The notes below the pieces were generated by a model. The model saw nothing but the letters and a program-made list of their open reading frames with translations, did no database searches and was not told the DNA's origin. Below are positions 1-9,172 of a stretch of 64,000 nt of DNA, piece by piece; position 1 is the first letter of the stretch; each line of letters begins with the position of its first letter. The stretch covers positions 2,857,891-2,921,890 of the forward strand of contig NZ_LT904904.1 of assembly GCF_900199725.1 (NCBI RefSeq), written 5' to 3'. This DNA is from Cytobacillus massiliigabonensis. GTDB taxonomy: Bacteria > Bacillota > Bacilli > Bacillales > Cytobacillaceae. Made by a program: the position numbers and the translations under genes.

Positions 1-31
1 TCCATTCCAGATTACCCGGAGTGATTTCCAA
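1..31 (-). CDS. Possible start of a further leftward gene (partial)
   Basis: Ten codons of open frame run off the left edge from a TTG at 29-31 (complement). They follow the aminotransferase stop closely, and a GGCGGTG upstream of the TTG could serve as a weak ribosome binding site. Codons read E-I-T-P-G-N-L-E-W after the start. This is too short to identify. By position it could be the next gene of a tyrosine/homogentisate operon, which is inference only. Confidence 0.25.
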   Translation of the reverse strand, partial: MEITPGNLEW

Positions 32-34
32 TGT

Positions 35-1129
35 TTACACCGCCTTCTCTCTAATTATTTCGTTAAGCGTTTTTATGAAAAATTCGTTATCTGCACGTGT
101 ACCGAGTGTAATCCGAAAGGCATCAGCAGATCCTGAAAGCTTCATTTGCCTGACAACGATGCCGTTAGTTAGAAGCTTTTCGGCAACAGGCTGATGTGCG
201 TAGACATAAACAAAATTCGTTTCAGATGGAAAATAACCAAATCCCAACTCATCCAATTGTTCACAAACAAACGCTCTCTCCAATGCATTTTTCACCGCAC
301 AGTCTTTAATGAATTCCTGATCATCAAGAGCAGTTTCAGCAGCCGCTTGAGCTAGCTGATTTACATTAAAAACCTCCTTCACCTTGTGCAGCTCCTTCAC
401 AATCGCTGGGTGCATGATCCCATAGCCGATACGAAGACTGGCTAAACCATAAATTTTTGAGAAAGTTCTTAAAATAACTAGATTTGGGTGACTATTTAAT
501 AGTGGAACGGATTCAAGGTAATCATTTGAGCTTACATATTCGTAATAAGCTTCATCTAATATAATTAGAATATGGTGCGGAATATTTTTAATAAATCGGA
601 AAAGTTCCTCTTTCCCTACGATCGTCCCTGTCGGATTATTCGGGTTACAGATAAAAATCATCTTTGTTTTCTCAGTAATCATGTTATACATTTCGATTAA
701 ATCATGAGTGCCATTTAACATAGGGACAGTAATGGCAATTCCACCTTCAATAACAACATTCGTCTCATATCGAGGAAATGTCATCGAAGCCATGATTGCT
801 TCATCACTAGGATTTATATAGGCTCTTGTCAGTAGACGAATAATCTCTTCTGATCCATTTCCGATTAAAAATTGTTCTTGCCTAAGCTGGTAAAATGCCG
901 TTAATTTTTTTATTAGTCCTGACGTCGTTCCATCAGGATATAAGGATAGTTGATGCAAATTATGCGTAATGGCATCCTTCACTTGATTTGAGCAACCATA
1001 TACATTCTCATTGTCAGACATTTTCCTCACTGTTCTAAGATGATATTTTTCTTTTATATCTTCCGGAGAATCTCCCAGAGGATAGGAGACAATTCCTTCT
1101 ATTGCACGTCTTGTTTGAATGTTTGCCAT
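35..1129 (-). CDS. hisC: HisC-like PLP aminotransferase (probable aromatic amino acid aminotransferase)
   Basis: This is a 364-residue fold-type I aminotransferase of the histidinol-phosphate/aromatic family, of usual length. Visible motifs are the substrate/cofactor segment NPNNPTG (about 162-168), DEAYYEY (192-198) and the PLP Schiff-base lysine in TFSKIYGLA (Lys225). The ATG is preceded by GAGGTG at good spacing. It lies downstream of hppD on the same strand, separated by an array of TTTGCAAA repeats. HisC enzymes of bacilli also transaminate tyrosine and phenylalanine. Next to hppD, the likely role is tyrosine to 4-hydroxyphenylpyruvate rather than histidine synthesis, since no other his gene is nearby. 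Assignment to the family is firm; the substrate is inference. Confidence 0.85.
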   Translation of the reverse strand: MANIQTRRAIEGIVSYPLGDSPEDIKEKYHLRTVRKMSDNENVYGCSNQVKDAITHNLHQLSLYPDGTTSGLIKKLTAFYQLRQEQFLIGNGSEEIIRLLTRAYINPSDEAIMASMTFPRYETNVVIEGGIAITVPMLNGTHDLIEMYNMITEKTKMIFICNPNNPTGTIVGKEELFRFIKNIPHHILIILDEAYYEYVSSNDYLESVPLLNSHPNLVILRTFSKIYGLASLRIGYGIMHPAIVKELHKVKEVFNVNQLAQAAAETALDDQEFIKDCAVKNALERAFVCEQLDELGFGYFPSETNFVYVYAHQPVAEKLLTNGIVVRQMKLSGSADAFRITLGTRADNEFFIKTLNEIIREKAV

Positions 1130-1161
1130 CTAAAACACCTCAATTTTTTACGGAACCTTAT

Positions 1162-1318
1162 TTTTATTTGCAAAACCCAATTTATTTTTGCGAAATTTCC
1201 TGTTTATTTGCAAAATCTGATTTATTTTTGCAAACCCCCTACTTTATTTGCAAAATTCCCTGTTTATTTGCATAATCTATACTATTTTTGCGAAAGTCCT
1301 ATTTTATTTGCAAAACTC
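1162..1318. repeat. Array of eight TTTGCAAA-type cores at exact 20-bp spacing
   Basis: Eight copies of a TTTATTTGCAAAA-like unit fill the gap between hppD and hisC. The central G of TTTGC falls at 1170, 1190, 1210, 1230, 1250, 1270, 1290 and 1310, an exact 20-bp step. Cores are mostly TTTGCAAA, a perfect palindrome, with TTTGCGAAA and TTTGCATAA variants. The spacers are T-rich and differ between units. The same core and spacing recur at 18368-18720. A 20-bp step places cores on nearly the same face of the helix every two turns. The function is unknown. Confidence 0.85.
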
Positions 1319-1335
1319 CCTTTTTAAAAAGGGAG
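1316..1335 (-). terminator. Palindromic hairpin after hppD
   Basis: CTCCCTTTTT is followed directly by AAAAAGGGAG, a perfect 20-bp palindrome just past the hppD stop. On the minus strand it is followed by TTTT. It abuts the repeat array, so it may end the hppD transcript or act as a partial terminator before hisC. Confidence 0.5.
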
Positions 1336-1345
1336 TCCGCTTCTA

Positions 1346-2461
1346 TTATAGATTTCCTCTTCTTTCTTGCTCACGTTCAATAGATTCAAATAACGCTTTA
1401 AAATTTCCTTCACCGAAGCCTCTAGCACCTTTGCGCTGGATGATTTCAATAAATAGTGTTGGGCGGTCAACAATTGGCTTTGTGAAGATTTGCAGCAGAT
1501 AGCCTTCATCATCACGGTCAACTAAAATACTTAACTCTTTAATTTTGTCAATTTCTTCATCTATCTCTCCAACACGCTCTGCTAAAGCATCATAATAAGT
1601 AGATGGAGTACTTAAAAATTCAACGCCATTTTTTCGAAGGATGCTTACTGTTTTTACAATATCTTCTGTAAGAATCGCTAAATGCTGAACACCAGGACCA
1701 TTATAGTATTCTAGATATTCCTCAATTTGCGATTTTCGCTTGCCTTCAGCAGGCTCATTAATCGGGAACTTTATTCTGCCGCCATTGTGCATAACCTTTG
1801 ACATGAGTGCAGAGTATTCAGTCGTAATATCCTTGTCCGTGAAGTGTTTCATTTCTTTAAAGCCCATGACATTCGCATAATAATTGACCCATTCTTCCAT
1901 TCTTTCCACATTTCCGACTACATGGTCAATCCCGATAAAACCCGCATCTTCGAATGGAACATTCATTTCCAGCGGCTCATACCCAGGCATGAATACCCCT
2001 TTGTAGTCATTTCTCTCAACTAATGTATGAATTGTGTCACCATATGTACCGATGACAGCTTTCTTAACAGTTCCTTGCTCATCCTTTAATTCAAATGGCG
2101 GCAAGATTTCAATGGCCCCTCTTGAAACCGCTTCTTGATAAGCCTTTTCTACATTATCAACTGTTAGGGCAATATCTTTTACCCCATCCCCATGCTTCTT
2201 CACAAACTCAGCTACTCTACTGCTATCATTTAAGGAACCAGTAATGACTAAACGAATTTTCCTTTGTTGAAGGACATAAGAAACTGTCTCTCTATTCCCT
2301 GTTTCAAGACCTGAGTAAGCGACTGGCTTAAATCCAAAAGCTGAGCAATAAAAATGACAGGACTGTCTAGCATTCCCAGAGTAAATTTCTAAATAATCCA
2401 CCTCTTTTACAGGGAAAAATTCCTCTACCTTTAGTTGTTTAGAAGCCATTTCTTCTTGCAT
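1346..2461 (-). CDS. hppD: 4-hydroxyphenylpyruvate dioxygenase
   Basis: The enzyme converts 4-hydroxyphenylpyruvate to homogentisate with O2 and Fe(II), the second step of tyrosine breakdown. The protein has two vicinal-oxygen-chelate halves. Counted from an upstream ATG at 2467, the metal ligands are His182 (GIDHVV), His262 (GVQHLA) and Glu341 (FIEIIQR), and the C-terminus keeps the GARGFGEGNFKALFE helix that closes the active site. I prefer the ATG at 2461 because AGGAGG lies 7 bases before it but only about one base before the ATG at 2467. Length (about 371) fits bacterial HPPDs. No homogentisate dioxygenase is in the window; it may lie to the left. Confidence 0.95.
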   Translation of the reverse strand: MQEEMASKQLKVEEFFPVKEVDYLEIYSGNARQSCHFYCSAFGFKPVAYSGLETGNRETVSYVLQQRKIRLVITGSLNDSSRVAEFVKKHGDGVKDIALTVDNVEKAYQEAVSRGAIEILPPFELKDEQGTVKKAVIGTYGDTIHTLVERNDYKGVFMPGYEPLEMNVPFEDAGFIGIDHVVGNVERMEEWVNYYANVMGFKEMKHFTDKDITTEYSALMSKVMHNGGRIKFPINEPAEGKRKSQIEEYLEYYNGPGVQHLAILTEDIVKTVSILRKNGVEFLSTPSTYYDALAERVGEIDEEIDKIKELSILVDRDDEGYLLQIFTKPIVDRPTLFIEIIQRKGARGFGEGNFKALFESIEREQERRGNL

Positions 2462-2593
2462 GTTCATTCCTCCTATTTTAAAAATTAATAATATTCTGAA
2501 CTATATTAATAATATATGAAGCGTGTAAACGTTCTCAAGAGTTTGAGTTAAAGCTATGATGCTTATCTGCGTTAAAGGGAAAATATCGTTATA

Positions 2594-4012
2594 TTAAACG
2601 GGAAATCTCTCTTTTTCTGGCATAATATGAATGCTCTGCTTTTTAATAGCTTCAACCGCTTCTAGCATACTCTCATTTATACTCGGATGCGGGTAAGCTG
2701 GGAACAGCCAATCTTCATCACGTGCAGCCATTTCCAAGGTAAAAACGCCGCTTGTTATTAGCTCAATCGCTCCATATCCTATCATATGCATACCAAGAAT
2801 TAGATGACTCTCCTTGTCCGTTATTACTTTAATGAATCCATCCCTTTCTCCCCTTAAGGCAGCAAACCCATTCGATGTAAGTGAAAATTGACCAGTATTA
2901 ACCTGATATCCTTGCTCATACGCTTCCTGTTCAGTTAGACCAACACTCGCAATTGGGGGCAATGTATGGACGGCTATCGGTAGAAAACGAAAGTCAACTT
3001 CAGTGGAAATACCCGCAATAGCTTCTGCCGCTGCTTTTCCTTGCCGGATCGCTTTTGCTGCTAAAGCAGGACCCTCTGTCACATCTCCTATGGCATAAAT
3101 CGCTGGCATTGAAGTCTGGCATTGCTTATTTACTTGAATGAACCCGCTTTCTGTCATTTCAATACCCATCCGGTTAATACCTAAGTTTTCAACGTTTGGA
3201 GTCTGTCCTTTGGAAACAAACATATGGGTACAAGTGAGTATTTCTTCTTTTTCTAGATGGATCGAAACGTGATTTTCGTCAGCAGACACTGCAGAAATCA
3301 CTGCATTTCTAATTATATTAATCCCATTTTTCTTAAACACTCGCTTTAGCTCACGATTGATCGAGTAGTCAAACAATAAGTCTTCCTGCTCAATTAATAA
3401 CGTTACCTGAGAGCCAAAAGTGTGATAAGCCATCGCTATTTCAAGAGCGATATAATCACTGCCGAAAATAACTAGCTTTTCAGGAATCATTTCAAGATTT
3501 GTCATTGACCATATATTTAAAATCCGTTCATGATCAATTTCTACTTTTGCATTGACTGTAGGAGAACCCCCTGTTGCGATAATCGCATGCTTAAATCGAT
3601 AAACGTCATATTGATCCCCATTTTCAACACCAATCCGGTCTTCTGAAAGAAAGAAGGCAGATCCGTTTAGCAGTTCCACTTTATTCGCTTTACATAAAGA
3701 GGCAATACTTTTGCGAAGCTGGTGAATCATTTTTACTTTATGTGCTTGAAGCTTTTTTAAATTAAAATGGATGGATTCACTTTCAATTCCAAATTGGTCT
3801 GCTTTTCGAAGAGATGCTAACTTAGCCGCTCCCTCTGTAAAAACCTTCGAAGGAATGCACCCTTTATTTAAGCAAACACCGCCAAGAGCCTCTTTTTCAA
3901 TGAGTGTAACTGTTTGACCAAGCTGTGCCGCCCGAATGGCCGCATGATAGCCGCCTGGACCTCCTCCGATAATCATAAGATCTCGTTCATGTGCAAGTTC
4001 GCCAACAACCAT
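2594..4012 (-). CDS. lpdA: Dihydrolipoamide dehydrogenase, E3 of the 2-oxoacid dehydrogenase complex
   Basis: This is a 472-residue FAD disulfide oxidoreductase that reoxidises dihydrolipoyl-E2 with NAD+. Motifs are the FAD site GGGPGGYHA (about 16-24), the redox pair in GGVCLNKGCIPSK (Cys47, Cys52), GDVTEGPALAAKA for the second FAD contact, and the C-terminal catalytic His442/Glu447 in HPSINE. The central NAD-binding turn reads GSDYIALE instead of the usual GGGYIGxE, which is odd and could affect coenzyme use. It starts one base after the E2 stop, so it belongs to the E1 alpha-E1 beta-E2-E3 operon. Confidence 0.92.
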   Translation of the reverse strand: MVVGELAHERDLMIIGGGPGGYHAAIRAAQLGQTVTLIEKEALGGVCLNKGCIPSKVFTEGAAKLASLRKADQFGIESESIHFNLKKLQAHKVKMIHQLRKSIASLCKANKVELLNGSAFFLSEDRIGVENGDQYDVYRFKHAIIATGGSPTVNAKVEIDHERILNIWSMTNLEMIPEKLVIFGSDYIALEIAMAYHTFGSQVTLLIEQEDLLFDYSINRELKRVFKKNGINIIRNAVISAVSADENHVSIHLEKEEILTCTHMFVSKGQTPNVENLGINRMGIEMTESGFIQVNKQCQTSMPAIYAIGDVTEGPALAAKAIRQGKAAAEAIAGISTEVDFRFLPIAVHTLPPIASVGLTEQEAYEQGYQVNTGQFSLTSNGFAALRGERDGFIKVITDKESHLILGMHMIGYGAIELITSGVFTLEMAARDEDWLFPAYPHPSINESMLEAVEAIKKQSIHIMPEKERFPV

Positions 4013-4013
4013 A

Positions 4014-5228
4014 TTACACCATCTCCAGCAAAAGCAATTTTGGCTCTTGAATCAGTGCAGCAAAACGGTTTGTGAACCGAACGGCAGTTGCCCCGTCTGC
4101 CACTCTGTGATCAAAAGACATAGAAAGATTCATCATTGAGCGTATGACTATTTGATCGTCATCTGTAACAACTGGCATTTTTTTTGTTTTATGAAAGGAA
4201 ACTAATGCAACTTCTGGATGCTGGATGATCGGTGTAGCACCAAAGCTTCCTCCAAGTGGACCGACATTGCTGATTGTAAAAGTCCCTCCTGAAATATCCT
4301 TTATTGCTAATGTATTTTCCAATGCCCTTTCTGTAAGCTGTTTCATTTCCGAATGAATGGTACGGATTGATTTCTGTTCGACATTCTTTATTACAGGAAC
4401 GATTAATCCTTCATCCATATCAATCGCTACGCCAATATGATGCTCATGCAGGAGCTGGATCACTTCATTATCTTCATCGAGAACCGCATTAAATATTGGA
4501 TACTCCTTTAAGCAAATGGACAGTGCTTTTAAGAAAAAAGCAGTAATTGATATGTTTTGGTTACATTTCTTTAGCTCACTGCAAAATTGAAGAAGACTTG
4601 TCACATCTACTTCTTCAAAATGGGTACAATGAGGAATCGTGTACATGGACTGAACCATTTTTTGGGCGATCTGCTTTCTTCTCCCCCTAAATGGGATCGT
4701 TTTATTCTTCAAAGAGGCTTTAGTTGGGGGCACATCTGAATTTATTGGTGGAGCAATTGCTGTTTCCTGCAGAGCAGAAATGAACTTATAAATATCCTCA
4801 TCAGTAATTCGTCCGCTGGGACCTGATCCTTTTACGGTCTCTATATCGATGCCATTTTCACGAGCAATTTTTCTCGTAAAAGGTGAAGCTAAAATTTGTT
4901 TGGATGTTGGCTTTTTTCCAGTAAAAGCTAACTGAACTTTTTTCTCAATGGCAGATTGACTAGACTGATTTTGATTACTCCTGTTCATATCCTCTTCACT
5001 ATCATTCAATAATAAGAGTGTCGTCCCAACGGGTACCGTTTGTCCTGGTTTTACTTTAAATTCTCGAATAATCCCCGCCCTTGGGGAAGGGATTTCAGCA
5101 GTCATCTTGTCTGTTTGCACTTCCAGAAGCGGATCATCTGCTTGAACGAAATCTCCTGGCTTCACTAAATAACAAATAATCTCTGCCTCTGTCATCCCTT
5201 CACCAATGTCATGAAGTTTTATTTCCAT
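4014..5228 (-). CDS. Dihydrolipoyl acyltransferase, E2 of the 2-oxoacid dehydrogenase complex
   Basis: A 404-residue E2 with three regions: one N-terminal lipoyl domain (lipoylated Lys41 in QTDKMTAE), a peripheral-subunit-binding segment about 111-150 (SPFTRKIARENGID...GPSGRI), and a catalytic acyltransferase domain ending in SFDHRVADG (His374, Asp378). A GAGGAGGG ribosome site precedes the ATG. The single lipoyl domain and the layout resemble branched-chain 2-oxoacid complexes. Next to phenylalanine dehydrogenase and the paa genes, the best guess is transfer of the phenylacetyl group from E1 to CoA; branched-chain acyl groups remain possible. Confidence 0.9.
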   Translation of the reverse strand: MEIKLHDIGEGMTEAEIICYLVKPGDFVQADDPLLEVQTDKMTAEIPSPRAGIIREFKVKPGQTVPVGTTLLLLNDSEEDMNRSNQNQSSQSAIEKKVQLAFTGKKPTSKQILASPFTRKIARENGIDIETVKGSGPSGRITDEDIYKFISALQETAIAPPINSDVPPTKASLKNKTIPFRGRRKQIAQKMVQSMYTIPHCTHFEEVDVTSLLQFCSELKKCNQNISITAFFLKALSICLKEYPIFNAVLDEDNEVIQLLHEHHIGVAIDMDEGLIVPVIKNVEQKSIRTIHSEMKQLTERALENTLAIKDISGGTFTISNVGPLGGSFGATPIIQHPEVALVSFHKTKKMPVVTDDDQIVIRSMMNLSMSFDHRVADGATAVRFTNRFAALIQEPKLLLLEMV

Positions 5229-5240
5229 TGCTTCCCTCCT

Positions 5241-6236
5241 CTAAAACATCATCACTTTTCTTATTGCATGTTTAATTCTTTTTTCATTCGGCAAATAGTG
5301 ATCCTCAAAACCAAAATAAGGAACTGGGGCATCAAATCCGGTTACCCGCTCGGCTGGTGCCTTTTGGTATAAAAATGATGTATCATTAATGATGGCTAAC
5401 ACATCATTCCCAATTCCGCCTGTTGCGTGGGCTTCATGAACGATCACGGTCCTGCCCGTTTTTTGGACGGATTCAGCAATGATATCTCTATCAATTGGGA
5501 AAAGTGTGCGCAAGTCAATGACCTCACATTGAACTCCCTCTGCCTTCATGTCTTCTGCTGCCCTTAATGCGATTGGCATCATGGCTCCCCATGATATAAC
5601 CGTGACGTCATCACCTTCTATCAGTTTTTTCCCTTTGCCAATTTCAATCATGTATTTACCTTCAGGCACTTCCTCTCTAGCTGAACGATATGAGCGCATC
5701 GGCTCTAAAAATAAAACTGGATCAGGATCTTCGATAGCTGCAATAAGCAATCCTTTTGCATCATAAGGACTTGAGGGGCAAACTACTTTAATGCCCGGCA
5801 TATGCGTAAAAATGGCTTCCGTACTATCACAATGAATTTCTGGTGCCCTCACACCAGCTCCATATGGAGCTCGAATTACCATCGGAACAGTGTAATGTCC
5901 CATCGTGCGCATCCTTAACCGTGTGGCATGTGTCATAATTTGTTCATAGGCAGGGTAAATAAAACCTAAAAATTGTATTTCAATTACTGGAAGGAACCCA
6001 CTAACCGCCATGCCAATCCCTGCTCCAACAAAGCCTGCCTCACTTAATGGCGTATCCATCACCCTCGACTCCCCATATTTTTCCTGCAGCCCATCTGTTG
6101 CACGAAAAACGCCGCCATTTTTTCCGATGTCCTCCCCCATCAATACAACTTCTTTGCGATCTGCAAGCATTATGTCAAGACCATCATTAATGGCTTGGAT
6201 CAGCGTCATCGTTTTTGTTCTAACTGCTGTACTCAA
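5241..6236 (-). CDS. 2-oxoacid dehydrogenase E1 component, beta subunit
   Basis: A 331-residue transketolase-like pyrimidine/C-terminal protein of PdhB/BkdAB type, which binds the aminopyrimidine of thiamine diphosphate and completes the E1 heterotetramer. Typical stretches are MGEDIGKNGGVFRATDGL, TPLSEAGFVGAGIGMA, PYGAGVRAPEIH and HEAHATGGIG. It starts at a TTG that overlaps the TGA of E1 alpha (TTGA), with GGGGGTG seven bases before it, so the two subunits are translationally coupled. Family assignment is certain, the substrate is not. Confidence 0.9.
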   Translation of the reverse strand: MSTAVRTKTMTLIQAINDGLDIMLADRKEVVLMGEDIGKNGGVFRATDGLQEKYGESRVMDTPLSEAGFVGAGIGMAVSGFLPVIEIQFLGFIYPAYEQIMTHATRLRMRTMGHYTVPMVIRAPYGAGVRAPEIHCDSTEAIFTHMPGIKVVCPSSPYDAKGLLIAAIEDPDPVLFLEPMRSYRSAREEVPEGKYMIEIGKGKKLIEGDDVTVISWGAMMPIALRAAEDMKAEGVQCEVIDLRTLFPIDRDIIAESVQKTGRTVIVHEAHATGGIGNDVLAIINDTSFLYQKAPAERVTGFDAPVPYFGFEDHYLPNEKRIKHAIRKVMMF

Positions 6237-7303
6237 GTGCTTACACCCCCTATTAATCTGAGGTACTCCTCTTTTTGTTCACTTATCTGCCAAGTCGGTT
6301 CAGCAAATACATGATCAAAAATATCTGCTGGATTTGCAGGGGGAAAGGCTTCCATTTCAGCAATTGCTTCATCTATTTCCGCTGCTGCATCCGCTTCGAT
6401 AGCACGAACCCAACCCTCCTCATAAATCCCTTCATTTTTCAGCCATCTTTCTAGCCGCAAGATCGGATCTGTTTCCATTCTGCGGTTATTGCTTGCTGCC
6501 TGATCCCGATATTTTGCTGGATCATCTGCTGTTGTGTGCGCACCATACCTCCAGGTAAGTGCTTCAATTAATGTCGGGCCATTGCCGCACCTTGCACGTT
6601 CCAACGCTTTTAATGTTTCAAAATAAACCGCAAATACATCATTTCCATCAATTCTAATTCCAGGAATATCATAGGCTATTGCTTTTTGAGCAATTGTCTT
6701 TGAGTTCATCTGCTTTTCAATTGGAACTGAAATGGCATATTGATTATTTTGATTGAAAAAGACAACAGGTGCTTTACAGACACTGGCAAAATTTAGCCCC
6801 TCATGAAAATCTCCCTCCGATGTTGCTCCATCTCCAAAGTAAGCAATTACGGCATTTTTTGTACCTCTCAACTTTTCCGCTAATGCTGCTCCAGCCGCAT
6901 GAGGAATTTGCGTTGCAATTGGAATACCTGGCGGAAATATCTTTTTTCCAGCTGGCGGGATACAGCCTTCATTTCGGCCGTTCCAAAAAAGAAGTATATT
7001 TCGCAAAGAATGGCCAAATACGAAAGCGGCTCCATGTTCCCGATAAGTAGGAAACATCCAATCGGATGATTGCAATGCAAGGGCACTCCCTACTTGAGAA
7101 GCCTCTTGTCCTTCGAAAGGTGCGTAAGTGCCAATTCTCCCCTGACGCTGTAAACTAATTGCCTTACGGTCAAACATCCGGATTCTTACGAGTTGCCTAT
7201 AAAAGTTTTTAGCGAGATCTGCAGTGATTTTTTCCTTATAATCAGGTGAAACAATTATTCCGTTTGGATCCATGATTTGCTGGATCGGAAACTGATTATC
7301 CAT
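6233..7303 (-). CDS. 2-oxoacid dehydrogenase E1 component, alpha subunit
   Basis: A 356-residue thiamine-diphosphate subunit that decarboxylates the 2-oxoacid. The TPP motif runs from GDGATSEGDFHEG (about 157) to the NN pair near 186. RYGAHTTADDPAKYR is the phosphorylation-loop region seen in branched-chain and pyruvate E1 alpha. It is the first gene of the E1 alpha-E1 beta-E2-E3 operon and follows the phenylalanine dehydrogenase gene by 75 bases on the same strand. From context the likely substrate is phenylpyruvate, giving phenylacetyl-CoA. Annotation as pyruvate or branched-chain E1 alpha would be defensible from sequence alone. Confidence 0.9.
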   Translation of the reverse strand: MDNQFPIQQIMDPNGIIVSPDYKEKITADLAKNFYRQLVRIRMFDRKAISLQRQGRIGTYAPFEGQEASQVGSALALQSSDWMFPTYREHGAAFVFGHSLRNILLFWNGRNEGCIPPAGKKIFPPGIPIATQIPHAAGAALAEKLRGTKNAVIAYFGDGATSEGDFHEGLNFASVCKAPVVFFNQNNQYAISVPIEKQMNSKTIAQKAIAYDIPGIRIDGNDVFAVYFETLKALERARCGNGPTLIEALTWRYGAHTTADDPAKYRDQAASNNRRMETDPILRLERWLKNEGIYEEGWVRAIEADAAAEIDEAIAEMEAFPPANPADIFDHVFAEPTWQISEQKEEYLRLIGGVST

Positions 7304-7378
7304 TTTCTCACCCTTCTCTTTTTTATTCCTAAGATTAACAGTTTACTATTGTAGTAATGTTGTTTTTATTAGAAAAAA

Positions 7379-8491
7379 TTACGTTCTTACTGCCCATTTC
7401 GGTCGCTTCATATGAGAAAAAAAGCTATTCCTGCGTGATCGGGCCTCTATTCGATTTTCACAAAATTGATTGGCAGCTTCGATTGTTGTTATCCCCTTGC
7501 TTTCCGCGAATTCATAAATATTAAGGAGTGAATTATAAATGGCTTTTGTTTTCTGGAGAACCCTTTCCTTATTTGGTGTATAAAGCTCATCTGCTACTTG
7601 AATTAAACCACCAGCATTTACAATATAATCAGGTGCGTATAGAATCCCCTTTTCTTTCAAGGATAGCCCATGGTGAAGCTCCAAAAGCTGGTTATTCGCT
7701 GAGCCAACAACAGCCTTCACCCTCAATTGTTCAATCGTTTCATTATTTATAATTCCGCCCATTGCACAAGGAATAAATATATCTGCATTCGCCTGATAGA
7801 TTTCTTCTTTATTTACTATTTTTACACCAGCTCCTAATGTTTTTGCTTTGGATAGCAGCCTATCTATTGCCTGCTGGTTAATATCTGTCACATAAAGGTC
7901 TGCGCCTTCTTCCAGCAGCCTATCTGCAACTTTTGCTCCAACCTTGCCGAGCCCTTGAATAGAATAGCTTTTCCCAGCTAAATTATCTGAACCTGTCAGC
8001 GCTTTACTTGTTGCCTGCAGCCCATAAATAACACCTTGAGCAGTTGGAATCGATGAATCCCCGCTTCCTCCATACACTTCGTCAACACCGACTATACAGT
8101 TTGTTTCCTTTAATGCATGCACAAAATCTTCTGGAGATGTCCCCATATCTGTACCTGTGTAGAACCGTCCATTCAAAGATTCCACAAATTGCCCAAAAGC
8201 CCGGAAAAGTTCAGGTGTTTTATCCTTCCTTGGATCGCCAATAATAACAGCTTTCCCGCCGCCGAAATCAACATCTGCCGCTGCACATTTATAGGTCATT
8301 CCTTTTGACAGGCGAAGAACATCCTCAAGTGCTTCACTCTCGCTTGCATAAGGAAGCATTCTGCAGCCTCCAAGAGCAGGGCCTAGTCTTGTACTATGAA
8401 TCGCTATAATTGCTTTCAAACCAGTAGATTCATCATTACAAAAAACAACTTGTTCATGCTCTCTTATTTTCGAAAACATATTCATATCCAT
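7379..8491 (-). CDS. Phenylalanine dehydrogenase (Glu/Leu/Phe/Val dehydrogenase family)
   Basis: A 370-residue NAD-dependent amino acid dehydrogenase that deaminates phenylalanine to phenylpyruvate. Catalytic Lys68 and Lys80 flank [10 protein letters not shown], Asp115 sits in YTGTDMGT, and the dinucleotide site is GLGKVG (180-185). The segments [31 protein letters not shown] and ARSRRNSFF match what I recall of Lysinibacillus/Bacillus phenylalanine dehydrogenases much better than leucine dehydrogenases, which read GRYITAEDVGT at that place. AGGAGG precedes the ATG. It sits directly before the 2-oxoacid dehydrogenase operon, which can use its product. Leucine dehydrogenase is the alternative. 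Confidence 0.85.
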   Translation of the reverse strand: MDMNMFSKIREHEQVVFCNDESTGLKAIIAIHSTRLGPALGGCRMLPYASESEALEDVLRLSKGMTYKCAAADVDFGGGKAVIIGDPRKDKTPELFRAFGQFVESLNGRFYTGTDMGTSPEDFVHALKETNCIVGVDEVYGGSGDSSIPTAQGVIYGLQATSKALTGSDNLAGKSYSIQGLGKVGAKVADRLLEEGADLYVTDINQQAIDRLLSKAKTLGAGVKIVNKEEIYQANADIFIPCAMGGIINNETIEQLRVKAVVGSANNQLLELHHGLSLKEKGILYAPDYIVNAGGLIQVADELYTPNKERVLQKTKAIYNSLLNIYEFAESKGITTIEAANQFCENRIEARSRRNSFFSHMKRPKWAVRT

Positions 8492-8554
8492 TGCGCCTCC
8501 TAAAGTTTTGATAACGCTTACATCCTTTAAAAAAGTAAAGATCTTGCCAAATAA

Positions 8555-8953
8555 TCAGCACTCATCTGATTTTGCAACTAAACTGGCAATCTTGCTTTTC
8601 GGAAGAATGACTTGCTTCACTTCTCCAGACCCGATAAGCTTTTCTCCTTGTTTAACTGAAACATTTGTCATCACTGTATATTCTTCCAGACCAGATACCG
8701 TTGCAGTTATGGTTACACGTGAGCCTTCAGGCGAGGGGGCTAGATGCTTCACAGATACTGCTGCACCCATTCCCTCCTCGTGTTCCTCTAGGATTGGAAG
8801 AATGATTTTTCTTGAAGCCCACTCCATATGATAGACCATTGATACAGTTGAAAAAACCCGATGAACAATTACCCCTTCAAACTGAGCAAACATATCTGGC
8901 GTAACAATTATCTCCACTGTTGCATGATCTCCAATCTTCAGTCGTTGCCTCAT
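8555..8953 (-). CDS. FlK-like hot-dog thioesterase
   Basis: A small (about 132 residues) single hot-dog domain resembling fluoroacetyl-CoA thioesterase FlK and its relatives, acting on acyl-CoA in the cytoplasm. The central helix and loop (HMEWASRK...EGMGAAVSVKHLAP) carry the Glu and His expected for the active site. The ATG at 8953 is preferred over that at 8959 because GGGGGG is seven bases before it. A relaxed version of the 21-bp operator seen before paaA lies upstream at 9025-9045. In this island it may rescue CoA from dead-end phenylacetyl-CoA intermediates, as PaaI does in E. coli; that role is inference. Confidence 0.75.
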   Translation of the reverse strand: MRQRLKIGDHATVEIIVTPDMFAQFEGVIVHRVFSTVSMVYHMEWASRKIILPILEEHEEGMGAAVSVKHLAPSPEGSRVTITATVSGLEEYTVMTNVSVKQGEKLIGSGEVKQVILPKSKIASLVAKSDEC

Positions 8954-9024
8954 GTTCATTCCCCCCTAGACAATAATAAACTGCATGATTTTAACAGCCA
9001 TTAAAGGAGTATCACTATATATGT

Positions 9025-9045
9025 ATGACGTATTATTAACGATAT
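9025..9045. promoter_or_regulatory. Imperfect copy of the paa-island operator
   Basis: ATGACGT, 7 bases, ACGATAT. Each arm differs by one base from ATAACGT-N7-ACGTTAT, found perfectly at 12143 and 21463. It lies about 70 bases before the thioesterase start, in the position of a promoter. Confidence 0.5.
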
Positions 9046-9127
9046 AATATCATTTCGTTTAATAAATAGTCAATAAATTGTAAAAACTTTAAAAATTCAT
9101 TCTATTACGTAGATAAATTCCATAATA

Positions 9128-9167
9128 AAAAGGATTAACTAGCTGCAAATGCCTAATTAATCCCTTT
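9128..9167 (-). terminator. Terminator of the ABC transporter operon
   Basis: The arms AAAGGATTAA (from 9128) and TTAATCCCTTT (9157-9167) pair across an 18-base loop. On the minus strand the stem is followed by TTTTTATT. It lies immediately after the ATPase stop at 9173. Confidence 0.6.
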
Positions 9168-9172
9168 GAATT

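Noticed and set aside
7379..8491. Leucine dehydrogenase
   Set aside because: The segment [11 protein letters not shown] and the C-terminal RSRRNSFF agree with phenylalanine dehydrogenases; leucine dehydrogenases read GRYITAEDVGT there.
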